From Arthrobacter horti (GTDB lineage Bacteria > Actinomycetota > Actinomycetes > Actinomycetales > Micrococcaceae), in the NCBI RefSeq assembly GCF_030731045.1, contig NZ_JAVALS010000013.1, positions 17,153-81,152 of the forward strand: DNA of 64,000 nt, written 5' to 3'. The notes beneath the pieces are model-generated. The model saw only the letters and a list, made by a program, of their open reading frames with translations, ran no database searches and was not told the origin of the DNA. The position numbers and the translations under genes were made by a program. Each line of letters begins with the position of its first letter. The stretch's first letter is position 1. Shown here one piece after another: positions 21,993-30,316 of the stretch.

Positions 21993-23774
21993 TCACTTGA
22001 AACAGGCCTTCGCCGAGTCGACGACTGCGGAGGAGGCCGCGCCATCGCTGCGGACCAGCTGAACCGCGATGCACGTGGGCTGGCCTGCCTGGGCCTTCGG
22101 CACCGTGGCATTGCGGCCGGCCGCCGATTGCCAAGGGCCCTGACTGGTGGCCGTGAGAGTTTGGTATTTGTAGGAGTCGCCGGCCTTGGGGTCGGGGTTG
22201 CTCCACGAGAAGAACACCTTGTCCGGCCCGGCGGCCACGCCCTTCACATCCGTCACATCCGGGACGGTGCCGTCCGCCAGCGGGTCCACGGGCTTGCCGA
22301 CCCCGGACGCGCCGGTGGTCTGCACCGCCCCGGGCTGCCGGTCACGGGCCTGCGTCCCGCCGTTGCTCAGCGTGATCACCAGCACGACGGCGACCGCGGC
22401 CACCAGCGCACCGGCCAGGATGCCCACCCAGAGACGCACCTTGCTTCCAGGGCGGCCGGTGCCCTCCGGGGCACCGCTTTCGCCGTGTGTGCGGCCGTCA
22501 GCCGTGACGCCGTCGACGGGAACAGGCTGCTGCTGCATCCCGCGGAGCACCGTGGCACTCGTGGCGTCGTCCTCACGGGTGCCGGCCCAGCCCTGTGGCG
22601 CGGTCCAGCCCTGTGGGGCCGGCCAGGCCTGCTGCGCGGGCGGCGCGGCAGGGTATGCCGGCGCGGTGCCCGCGTTCGCAGCGCCCGTCGCCGTCGAGCG
22701 CATCTGCGTGGGGTCCTCGGGCAGGGTCCGGCCCGGTCCCGTGTACCCGGGCGTGGTCCGGTTCGGAGCGGTCCGCTCGCCGGAGGTCCCGGTGCCGGAG
22801 CGGCCGCTGAAGCCCTCCGGGTCGATGACGGAGACGCCGCGCAGGCGGGTGGCCTCCACGTCCTCCTCGGGCTCCGCTTCGTCCTGCACAGGATCGCCCA
22901 TCACCTCGAAGGGGGTGACGGACAGGCTCAGCTCGGCCTGGATGCGCTGGAGGGCCAGGCCGAAGGCGTACGCGGACGGGTACCGGGACGCCGGGTTCTT
23001 GGCCATGGCCGTGGCCAGCGCCAGTTGCAGCGCCTCCGGCACATCGGCCCGGGCCAGTCGCGGCAGCGGCGTGTTGCTGATCCGGTTGATCATCTCCGCG
23101 TTGGAGTTGTCGGCGCCTGGGATCGCGAACGGCGAGTGCCCCGCCAGAAGGGTGTGGACCGTGGCGCCGAGCGCCCACACGTCCACCAGGACGCCGTCCG
23201 TGTTCCCCGAGCGGAAGCTCTCCGGAGGTGACCACGGCACCGACATGGCGCCGTCGTTCCCGTCCTCCTCCGGATCGCCGCCGATCACGCCGGAGATGCC
23301 GAAGTCGGTCAGGGCCGGCCGGTTGTAGTCGGTGACCAGGATGTTGGCCGGTTTGATGTCACGGTGCGCGATCCCCGCCCGGTGGGCCGTCTCCACGGCG
23401 GACGCCACCTGGATGCCGATGGACAGCGCCTCCTGCAGGCGGAAGCGCTCCTTGCGGTAGCGCAGATCCAGGCTGGGCCGGGAGCAGTACTCCATGGCCA
23501 GGTAGGAGTGACCGTCCGGGGTCACTTCCGCCTCGTAGATCGTAACGATGTACGGGTGAGTGGAGAGCTGCGCCATCAGGTTGGCCTCGGACTCGAAGGC
23601 GCGGCGGGCGCCCTCCGTCTTCAGACCGGCGTGCAGGACCTTGACGGCCACCTGGCGGCGCGGCCGGTCCTGCTGGTACAGGTACACGTCCGCGAAGCCG
23701 CCCGAGCCGAGGACCCGGACGTAGTTGAACCCGTCGATGTGGGGCGGCGGGGCCGCCGGGCGTTTGCGGCTCAC
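21993..23774 (-). CDS. Pkn-type serine/threonine protein kinase, membrane-anchored
   Basis: Hanks-type kinase of 593 residues. The catalytic domain (about 14-280) has the Gly loop GSGGFADVY, Lys45 in VAVKVL, the HRDIKPAN loop (Asp139, Asn144) and DFG at 157-159. An unusually Pro/Thr-rich linker (about 300-440) follows, then one TM helix (about 448-470, VGILAGALVAAVAVVLVI). The external C-terminal region of about 120 residues has an FN3-like strand pattern and two Cys. There are no PASTA repeats, unlike PknB. It overlaps the upstream FHA gene by four bases and sits with a PP2C phosphatase and several FHA proteins, its likely opponents and readers. The external domain is probably a sensor. Confidence 0.93.
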   Translation of the reverse strand: MSRKRPAAPPPHIDGFNYVRVLGSGGFADVYLYQQDRPRRQVAVKVLHAGLKTEGARRAFESEANLMAQLSTHPYIVTIYEAEVTPDGHSYLAMEYCSRPSLDLRYRKERFRLQEALSIGIQVASAVETAHRAGIAHRDIKPANILVTDYNRPALTDFGISGVIGGDPEEDGNDGAMSVPWSPPESFRSGNTDGVLVDVWALGATVHTLLAGHSPFAIPGADNSNAEMINRISNTPLPRLARADVPEALQLALATAMAKNPASRYPSAYAFGLALQRIQAELSLSVTPFEVMGDPVQDEAEPEEDVEATRLRGVSVIDPEGFSGRSGTGTSGERTAPNRTTPGYTGPGRTLPEDPTQMRSTATGAANAGTAPAYPAAPPAQQAWPAPQGWTAPQGWAGTREDDATSATVLRGMQQQPVPVDGVTADGRTHGESGAPEGTGRPGSKVRLWVGILAGALVAAVAVVLVITLSNGGTQARDRQPGAVQTTGASGVGKPVDPLADGTVPDVTDVKGVAAGPDKVFFSWSNPDPKAGDSYKYQTLTATSQGPWQSAAGRNATVPKAQAGQPTCIAVQLVRSDGAASSAVVDSAKACFK

Positions 23775-25552
23775 GGGAGGTCCTCGAAACTGATGTAGAC
23801 CTGGTCGCCGAGCTCGGCGACATCGCCGCTGAGCAGCAGGGCGGTCTCCGCCTGGCCGAGGCGGCGCGGTGACTGGCCCTCCCGGAGGAGCACCGTCCCG
23901 TTGCTCGAGTTCAGATCGGTGAGCACCACGTTCCAGCCCTCCAGACGGACCTCGGCGTGGGAGCGCGAGATGTCCCTCTTGGGGCTGTCCAGCTGGATCA
24001 GATGCGGCATGTTCCCGCTGGAGACCCGGGAGACGGACGGCTGCCGGCCCAGGATGACGTTGCGGTCCAGCAGAACGGTCTCACCGCTCGGTAGACGCAG
24101 CCGGCCCAGCGGCGGACGGGCCACACTCACGGCATCCCAGGAGATCGCCTCGCCGCAGTTCATGCAATCGCTGCGGGTGGGCGGGTTGGCGTGACCACGC
24201 GGGCACAGCCGTGCCAGGACCTGGGGTCCGTCGCCGGCGGGCGCGGCCACCGGGAGCGCCTGCGCCGGCTGTCCGCCCAGGGCTCCGATCTCACTGCGGA
24301 ACACGGTGTGGCCGTCATGGTCCGGGTCGTCCGTCGCCCCAGGCGCCGACGGCACGGCAGGGGCGGGCGGGAACGACGGCGGGGCGGGCGGCAAGGGCGG
24401 GGCCGCCCTCGGGGCCGCGGGCGGTGCGGGAGCCGCCGGAACGGACGACGACGCCCACGGAACCTCGTCGATGAGCGAATCCTCCGGAGCGGGCAGGAGC
24501 GTGTGCGCGGTGCCGTCCGGGGACGCCACCGTTGCCGGCCGCCCCGCCGGAACGGGCTCCTCGGAGGCGGGCTCCGCAGAGGCCCCGTCCTGCGCGGCCT
24601 CCTCGTCCTGTGACGGCTCGTCCGGCCTGGGGAGCACGGTGGACTCCGGTTCCGGCGACCCGGGCCGGTCCTCTCCCGTCTCCTCCCCGGTCACCGGCAG
24701 CCGGTCCCAGAGGTGGTCGTAGGTGGTGGTCAGGTCGTTCGGGGCCTCCTGGGGCGCGGCAACAGCCACGGGCTCCTCGACGCCGGAGCCCGTCGCCGGG
24801 ATCTCGTCCGCGGTCTCGGCTTCCGGCTCACGGGCTCCCAGCAGCTCGGTGGCCAGGCTGTCGGTGGTTCCCTCCATGCTGATCTCCGGGCCGGTGTCCC
24901 CGGAGCCAGCGTCCTCGGCTTCCGGTTCCGTTTCCTCGCCGGCGGCCTCGCCCACGGTGGCGGCTGTCTCCTGGTGAGCCGCCGGCCCGGCGTCGTCGGC
25001 GTCCTGTTCCTCCGCGGCGGTGGCCTCGTCCGCCGCGAACAGCGGGCGGTCCGCGGTGGTGGAGTCGTCCTCCGCAGCGGCTACGACGCCCGGCGCCGGC
25101 AGTTCGCCGACCACCAGTGAGGAGGCCAGTGCCACCCCGGAGTCCAGAGGGAGCCAGCCGTCCCGGTCCGCGGAATCGCCGGCCGCGGCCGGCTCACCGG
25201 CGGCGATCTCGAAGCTGGCGCTGGCGGGCAGGCTCCTCTCGTTCCACGTGGTCACACCGCGCCCGTCGGCCACGGAACGGTCGCCGTCCAGCACGGCGAC
25301 CCGCAGCGGCCCGCGCAGGAAGAGTTTCAGCGGACCTCGGTGGTCCACCACGGCGAAGTCCGGCAGCCCGGTCACGGACGTGCCGAAGGACCCGGTGACC
25401 TCATTGAGGAGCCGGTCCACGGACGGGTTGCGGCCCAGCAACACCCACAGATCCCGGATGGCCTCCGGCGCCGTCTCCGGTGAGAGCACCACGGCGATGC
25501 CGTTGCGGAGCACGTACTGCCACGTCCCCGGACGGTAGTGAGCGGACGTCAT
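23771..25552 (-). CDS. FHA domain protein with acidic linker and zinc-ribbon-like motif
   Basis: 593 residues. The N-terminal globular region (about 1-140) starts MTSAHYRPGTWQYVLRNG and has no fold I can name. A long Glu/Pro/Ala-rich disordered region follows (about 145-430). Next comes a CxxxH...CxxC element (CPRGHANPPTRSDCMNCG), possibly a zinc ribbon, and a C-terminal FHA domain (about 480-590) with VILGRQPSVS, RDISRSHAEV and DLNSSNGT, the full phosphothreonine-binding set. There is no TM segment. It overlaps the PP2C and kinase genes by four bases each. Likely a scaffold that binds kinase-phosphorylated partners. Confidence 0.85.
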   Translation of the reverse strand: MTSAHYRPGTWQYVLRNGIAVVLSPETAPEAIRDLWVLLGRNPSVDRLLNEVTGSFGTSVTGLPDFAVVDHRGPLKLFLRGPLRVAVLDGDRSVADGRGVTTWNERSLPASASFEIAAGEPAAAGDSADRDGWLPLDSGVALASSLVVGELPAPGVVAAAEDDSTTADRPLFAADEATAAEEQDADDAGPAAHQETAATVGEAAGEETEPEAEDAGSGDTGPEISMEGTTDSLATELLGAREPEAETADEIPATGSGVEEPVAVAAPQEAPNDLTTTYDHLWDRLPVTGEETGEDRPGSPEPESTVLPRPDEPSQDEEAAQDGASAEPASEEPVPAGRPATVASPDGTAHTLLPAPEDSLIDEVPWASSSVPAAPAPPAAPRAAPPLPPAPPSFPPAPAVPSAPGATDDPDHDGHTVFRSEIGALGGQPAQALPVAAPAGDGPQVLARLCPRGHANPPTRSDCMNCGEAISWDAVSVARPPLGRLRLPSGETVLLDRNVILGRQPSVSRVSSGNMPHLIQLDSPKRDISRSHAEVRLEGWNVVLTDLNSSNGTVLLREGQSPRRLGQAETALLLSGDVAELGDQVYISFEDLP

Positions 25553-26439
25553 GATTCCTCCCCTGTTTCCCCGGAGCCGGGGTCCTGATCCCCGGCGGGC
25601 GCGAGCTGCTCCCGGGGCAGTGTGTCTTCGGTCTCCGCGGCGATCCGCGGCGAGGTGGTCAGTTCGCCGTCCTCGGCGAACGCGTCCACCACCACCACGC
25701 TGACGTTGTCCCGCCCTCCATTGCGCAGGGCGGCCTGGATCAGCGCATTCACGGCCTCCTGCGGCTCGAAGGCGTTCCGGAGGACCTGGTGGATGAACTC
25801 GTCCGAAACCTCCCCCGTGAGCCCGTCGGAGCAGACCATGATGCGGTCCCCGTCCTCGATGGGCAGCAGCCAGTAGTCCGGGGAGCCGCCGTCGCCGCTG
25901 CCCAGGGCGCGGGTGACCACGTGACGCCGCGGATGCCGCAGAGCCTGACTGGGCGTGATGGAGCCGTCGTCGATCAGCTCCTGGACCTCGGAGTGGTCCA
26001 CCGTGACCTGGGCGAAGGCGCCCCGGCTGAGCCGGTAGGTGCGCGCGTCGCCCACGTTGAACACCAGCCAGTAGGGCTGCTGGTTCTGCTCCACCACGAC
26101 GACGCCGCTCAGGGTGGTGCCGGCGCGGCCTCCCGCCGTGAGCCGGATCGCCTGGTCGGCCTCCTGCAGCGTCCGCTGGAGCCTCGGAACGTCCGTGTCC
26201 CGGTTCCCCTCCGGGGTGGCCAGCCGCTGGGCGAGGGTGCGGACGCAGATTCCACTGGCCACCTCGCCGGCCTCGTGCCCGCCCATGCCGTCGGCGACGG
26301 CGAAGACGGGGTCCTGGGCGATGAACGAATCCTCGTTCAGTTCGCGGCGAAGGCCCCGGTCCGTGCCGAAGCCGGACCGCAGGGTCAGCGGTCCGGCACC
26401 GGAGGGCGGGGCGAAATCAGAGGGGACGTCAGAGATCAT
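25549..26439 (-). CDS. PP2C-family serine/threonine phosphatase (PstP-like)
   Basis: Metal-dependent protein phosphatase of 296 residues. The conserved motifs are RELNEDSF (first Asp/Glu metal site), ADGMGGHEAGEVAS, AGTTLSGV, NVGDARTYRL, CSDGLTGEV and GGRDNVSVVVV. Unlike mycobacterial PstP it has no C-terminal TM helix or external domain, so it is cytosolic. It overlaps the RDD-FHA gene upstream and the FHA gene downstream by four bases each. With the downstream kinase it forms a reversible phosphorylation pair; FHA proteins in the operon are the likely readers. Confidence 0.94.
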   Translation of the reverse strand: MISDVPSDFAPPSGAGPLTLRSGFGTDRGLRRELNEDSFIAQDPVFAVADGMGGHEAGEVASGICVRTLAQRLATPEGNRDTDVPRLQRTLQEADQAIRLTAGGRAGTTLSGVVVVEQNQQPYWLVFNVGDARTYRLSRGAFAQVTVDHSEVQELIDDGSITPSQALRHPRRHVVTRALGSGDGGSPDYWLLPIEDGDRIMVCSDGLTGEVSDEFIHQVLRNAFEPQEAVNALIQAALRNGGRDNVSVVVVDAFAEDGELTTSPRIAAETEDTLPREQLAPAGDQDPGSGETGEES

Positions 26440-27899
26440 GGTGTGTTCAGCCTAAAAGTCCTGTCGCCGAATTTCACACTCGAACCGGACCTGACGAACC
26501 GCGCCTCGCCCGGCACCAGGCGGACCAGGGAACCGTCAGCCAGAAGTTCACCGCTGCCGTTGGTGGACTGCCGGTCCGTGACCCAGGCGCCACCGGAGGC
26601 CGGGACCACCAGGAGGTGGGTCTTGGAGATCGAGCGTCCCGGGTCCTCCAGCGCCACCAGGCGCAGGCCTTCCTCGCCCTCGCGGCCTGAGGGGTTGCGG
26701 CCGATCAGGACGCCGCCGTCCAGCGGCACCTGCCCGCCGTCGTCGAACACCAGCAGCGCGGGCTCACCGTGACCGGCGGCGCCGGACGGCAGATGGGAGC
26801 GCAGGAGCGTCTCGCCGTGGTCCGGCCCGGCGTCCAGGGTGGCCTCCGGCAGCGTGTACTGCATGGTCTGCACCGGAGGGAACGGGGCGGGAGGGAGCGG
26901 GGCGGGAGGGTTCTGCGCAAACGGTGCCTGCGCGACCGGCGGCACGGCCGGCGCATCCTGCGGGATGGACACCGGGACGTGCGCCTGCGGCAAGCCGTTC
27001 TGAGGCGCGAACGCGGCGGCGCCCGCCAGCGGCGAGGTCACGGGACGCACGGCCGGCAGGTCCAGGGTCGGGTAGCTGTGCACTCCCGCGATCCCCTGGG
27101 TGGTCACCGGGTTCCGGCCGGCGCGGACATCGAACACCAGGGTCCGGGCCGCCTTGTCATGCCAGCCTTGCAGGCGGTCCCGGCCGTCCCAGCCGTTGGA
27201 GAGACCCGTCACGATGAACCACACGAAGGAGATGAAGGATCCCGCGGCGCCCACCAGCTGGGTGACCGCACGGGGGGCGAAGAACGCCAGCAGGACGCCC
27301 AGCAGGATGAAGACGAGGTTCGGAGCCAGCAGGATCAGCCAGCGGATGAAGACGGCGCCCGCACCGGGCGCGTACCCCTCCATCTCCGTGGTGCGGATGC
27401 CGAACACGGCGTTGCCCACCGAGTTGCCGCTCCGGGCCTCCCAGATCCACATGGCTACCACGTAGACGATCGCCAGGAGCGCTCCCAGACCGGTCATGAC
27501 CAGGGCGAACACCACGTCCTCCTGGCTCGGGCCGAGGTTGGTCCCGCCCGGCAGCCCATTGCGGAGCAACGCGGCGAGGCCCACCGAACCCAGGATTCCG
27601 GAGACGAGCCCCGGGATGACGAGGTCGACGACCTTGGAGAAGAGGCGTTTCGCGGCCCCCGCACGCACCACGGGGCGCTGTCCCGGCAGCTGATCCGGAT
27701 GCTGCGCCACCGTGCCGGGCATGGCGGAGGACTGCCAGGGTGCCCCCGGCAGGGAGGCCGCGGACGGCATCCCGGAAGCCTCGGCTCCGTTCCTCAGCGC
27801 AGCCCTGTTGCTCAGGGACGCCCCGCAGGCCAGGCAGAATCCGGCCCCGGGGGCCAGTTGCTGCCGGCACTGGGGGCAGAGCTCGGCGTTAACGCTCAT
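26436..27899 (-). CDS. zinc-ribbon, RDD-membrane and FHA fusion protein
   Basis: Membrane protein of 487 residues. A short N-terminal zinc ribbon (CPQCRQ and CLACGA, CxxC pairs near residues 8-26) is followed by a Pro/Ala linker. An RDD-type membrane domain with three to four TM helices comes next (about 75-240). A Pro/Ala/Gln-rich linker (about 265-350) and a C-terminal FHA domain (about 375-480; GVLIGRNP, SISKTHL, QSTNG) complete it. It overlaps genes on both sides by four bases. It may tether phosphoproteins at the membrane next to the TgpA-like and DUF58 proteins. RDD domains are otherwise linked to transport or stress; the role here is inferred. Confidence 0.85.
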   Translation of the reverse strand: MSVNAELCPQCRQQLAPGAGFCLACGASLSNRAALRNGAEASGMPSAASLPGAPWQSSAMPGTVAQHPDQLPGQRPVVRAGAAKRLFSKVVDLVIPGLVSGILGSVGLAALLRNGLPGGTNLGPSQEDVVFALVMTGLGALLAIVYVVAMWIWEARSGNSVGNAVFGIRTTEMEGYAPGAGAVFIRWLILLAPNLVFILLGVLLAFFAPRAVTQLVGAAGSFISFVWFIVTGLSNGWDGRDRLQGWHDKAARTLVFDVRAGRNPVTTQGIAGVHSYPTLDLPAVRPVTSPLAGAAAFAPQNGLPQAHVPVSIPQDAPAVPPVAQAPFAQNPPAPLPPAPFPPVQTMQYTLPEATLDAGPDHGETLLRSHLPSGAAGHGEPALLVFDDGGQVPLDGGVLIGRNPSGREGEEGLRLVALEDPGRSISKTHLLVVPASGGAWVTDRQSTNGSGELLADGSLVRLVPGEARFVRSGSSVKFGDRTFRLNTP

Positions 27900-30316
27900 C
27901 GCGCATCTCCTTCACTGCTGTCGCCGTCTTTGCGGCCTGTACGCCGCAACTTTTCCAGGAGGCCGCCCGGACCGGATTCCAGGGCCGTGCGGGCGTCCAC
28001 CAGCAGGGACCGCGGCGAGAACCGCGCCCTCTGGCGACGCCAGAAGCCCAGGCCCTCGGTGAGTCCGGCCAGGGACTGGTCCACACTGGACCAGTACGCA
28101 GCCACATCCTCCTCCGCGGGATCTCCCGCGCCGAACACGGCGGCGTCGGCCCGCTGGGCGAGCATGACCGTCCCGGCCGCCGCGGACGGGAAGGCTTCCC
28201 CGACCACCACGGAGGTCTCACGCCGTGTGGCCTTCGGGTCCACGGCCGTGCCGAGGTCCGTGGCCAGGCTGACCACCTCACTCCAGCCGCCGGAGAACCG
28301 CTGGACCGGGGCGCCCAGGGTGGAGCGGTTCTTCCGCCGGCGGCCCTTCAGGAAGGCCACCAGGACCAGCGGCAGTGCCAGGACGGCGAGCGGCAGGGCG
28401 ACAATGCCGATGGTCGCCAGGATCGGGCCCAGGATCGCCCAGAAATCGCCCTTCTTCTGGTCCGCATCCGCGGCCTCCGGCTGCGAGTCCGGCGGCAGTT
28501 CGGCCGGCTCCTGCGGCGGGGGCGGCGGCTGCAGGACCTGCGGCTTCGGCTTTGAGTTCTTCTCCGGGTCCGGCGGGATGGGGACGTTGTCCTTGGGCGG
28601 GGTCGGGTCGAACGGGACCCAGCCGACGCGGTCGAAGTTGACCTCCACCCAGGCATGCACGTCATTGCCCTTGATCGGCACGGTCCCGGCGCCGTTCTGC
28701 GGGCTCTTGGGATCCGGGTAGAAGCCCATGACCACGCGGGCCGGGATGCCGAGCTGACGGCACACCAGGGCCATGGCGGTGGCGTACTGCTCGTCGTCTC
28801 CCAGCATCTGCTTGGCCGTGAACAGGCTCGCGATGCGGGCCGCGCCGTGGCCGGACAGGCTCGGGACCTGCCCTTCAGTCACCAGGCCGTTGCTGAAGGC
28901 GCCCTTGGTGCGGAAGTAGGACTCGATCTGCCGCACCTGGTCGATCGGCGTCGGGGCATCACCCACGATCGCCTGGGCCTTCTGCGTCAGTGCCTGGGGC
29001 GTGCCCTGAGGGTCCGGCAGGCTGTCTGCCGCGAATCCGTACTGGGTCAGCTGGCCGTGGCTCAGGGCCGGGGGCTCCTGCACCTGGACGGTGTAGTGCT
29101 CACCCTGGGACAGTCCCTGAGTGCTGATGGCGGTGTCCGAGCCCTGGTTGAAGTAGAGCCCGGCGCCGGGCGCGCCGGCGACGGGGAAGTCGTAACCGAC
29201 GGTCCGGGTCCCACCGGGGACGAAGTACCCCTGGTAGTCCCCCACGGTCACGTCCAGCGTGTAATCAGTGCTTCCGGGCGCCTGCGGCAGGGAGCTCAGC
29301 GCCCGGGCGTCGCCCACCTTGCTGAAGTTCCCGGTCCCGCTGGGATCCACGTTGTAGACCGTCCCGTTGTACGAGTCCAGAGCGGCCAGACGGACCCGGC
29401 CGTCCTTGGGCAGGCCCTTGACCTCGAACAGGGTCTTGTCCTTCTGGTCCTTCACCATGGTCCGGAAGCTCGCCAGGGGCGTGATGTAGTTGCGCGGATC
29501 GAACGGGGGCACGACGACGTTGCGCAGCACCTGCCGCTCGTTGGCGGCGCTCAGCGCCGGGGCCGCGACGGCGGTGACGCCCACCGCACCGGCCAGCACC
29601 GCCGCACCGAGCGCGAGGCGGTTGAAGCGCGCGCGGCGCACCGCTCCGGCGTCGTGCGCGGATCCGCTGGAGAGCACCTTCGCATCGGCTCCCCGCAGCC
29701 GGGTGCGGCGCCAGGAGCTCCACACGAGCGCCAGGGCACCCAGGGCCACTCCGCGCGGCACCGTGATGAAGTTGGCGCTCGTGCTGAACGCGACCCCCAC
29801 CACGAAGAGGACGCCCACGGGCAGCAGCGGCCAGAGGGAGTTCTTGGCCCGCCAGGTCAGCAGGCCGGCGGCCAGGGCGCAGAGCAGCCCGGCCAGGAAG
29901 GGCACCACGAGCAAGTCCTCGGAGACGCCCACCGGGACGCCGACGGTCAGCATGTCCTTCCAGGAGAACACGATGCCCAGGAGCAGGGTCTTCAGGGAGT
30001 CCAGGCTCGGCAGGACGCCGAAGAGGGCCTCGGCGGGCGTGGCCAGGGCGCTTCCGAAGAGGAAGTAGGCCAGCAGCCCGGTGCCCGAAGTGGCGAGCAC
30101 GCCGAGCCGGAAACGGTGGCTCAGCGCCGCGAGACCGAGGCCCAGAACGATGCCACCCAACCCGGCGAGCAGGTAGCGGGGGTCTCCCCCGTAGCTGAGG
30201 TGCAGGCCCAGGATGCCGAGTCCCAGGAGCACGAACAGCACCACGGCGTCGGCCACGCCGGTCCAGGCGGGGCCCGTGCCGTCCTTCAGGACGCGGGTGG
30301 TGGACGCGGTGCTCAT
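27896..30316 (-). CDS. TgpA-like membrane protein with transglutaminase-like domain lacking the catalytic cysteine
   Basis: 806 residues. The N-terminal half has about seven to eight TM helices (DUF3488/TgpA type, residues 20-250). The external region (about 260-600) contains a transglutaminase-like core. In active relatives the motif is G-x-C-(E/D)-x-(Y/F)-A; here it reads GDDEQYATAMA, so Asp508 stands where the nucleophilic Cys should be. The His (DVHAWVEV) and Asp (PFDPTP) positions remain. A Pro-rich stretch, another TM helix (about 625-650) and a Pro-rich cytoplasmic tail end the protein. It overlaps its neighbours by four bases. Likely a structural or substrate-binding pseudoenzyme of the MoxR/DUF58 system. 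Confidence 0.88.
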   Translation of the reverse strand: MSTASTTRVLKDGTGPAWTGVADAVVLFVLLGLGILGLHLSYGGDPRYLLAGLGGIVLGLGLAALSHRFRLGVLATSGTGLLAYFLFGSALATPAEALFGVLPSLDSLKTLLLGIVFSWKDMLTVGVPVGVSEDLLVVPFLAGLLCALAAGLLTWRAKNSLWPLLPVGVLFVVGVAFSTSANFITVPRGVALGALALVWSSWRRTRLRGADAKVLSSGSAHDAGAVRRARFNRLALGAAVLAGAVGVTAVAAPALSAANERQVLRNVVVPPFDPRNYITPLASFRTMVKDQKDKTLFEVKGLPKDGRVRLAALDSYNGTVYNVDPSGTGNFSKVGDARALSSLPQAPGSTDYTLDVTVGDYQGYFVPGGTRTVGYDFPVAGAPGAGLYFNQGSDTAISTQGLSQGEHYTVQVQEPPALSHGQLTQYGFAADSLPDPQGTPQALTQKAQAIVGDAPTPIDQVRQIESYFRTKGAFSNGLVTEGQVPSLSGHGAARIASLFTAKQMLGDDEQYATAMALVCRQLGIPARVVMGFYPDPKSPQNGAGTVPIKGNDVHAWVEVNFDRVGWVPFDPTPPKDNVPIPPDPEKNSKPKPQVLQPPPPPQEPAELPPDSQPEAADADQKKGDFWAILGPILATIGIVALPLAVLALPLVLVAFLKGRRRKNRSTLGAPVQRFSGGWSEVVSLATDLGTAVDPKATRRETSVVVGEAFPSAAAGTVMLAQRADAAVFGAGDPAEEDVAAYWSSVDQSLAGLTEGLGFWRRQRARFSPRSLLVDARTALESGPGGLLEKLRRTGRKDGDSSEGDAR

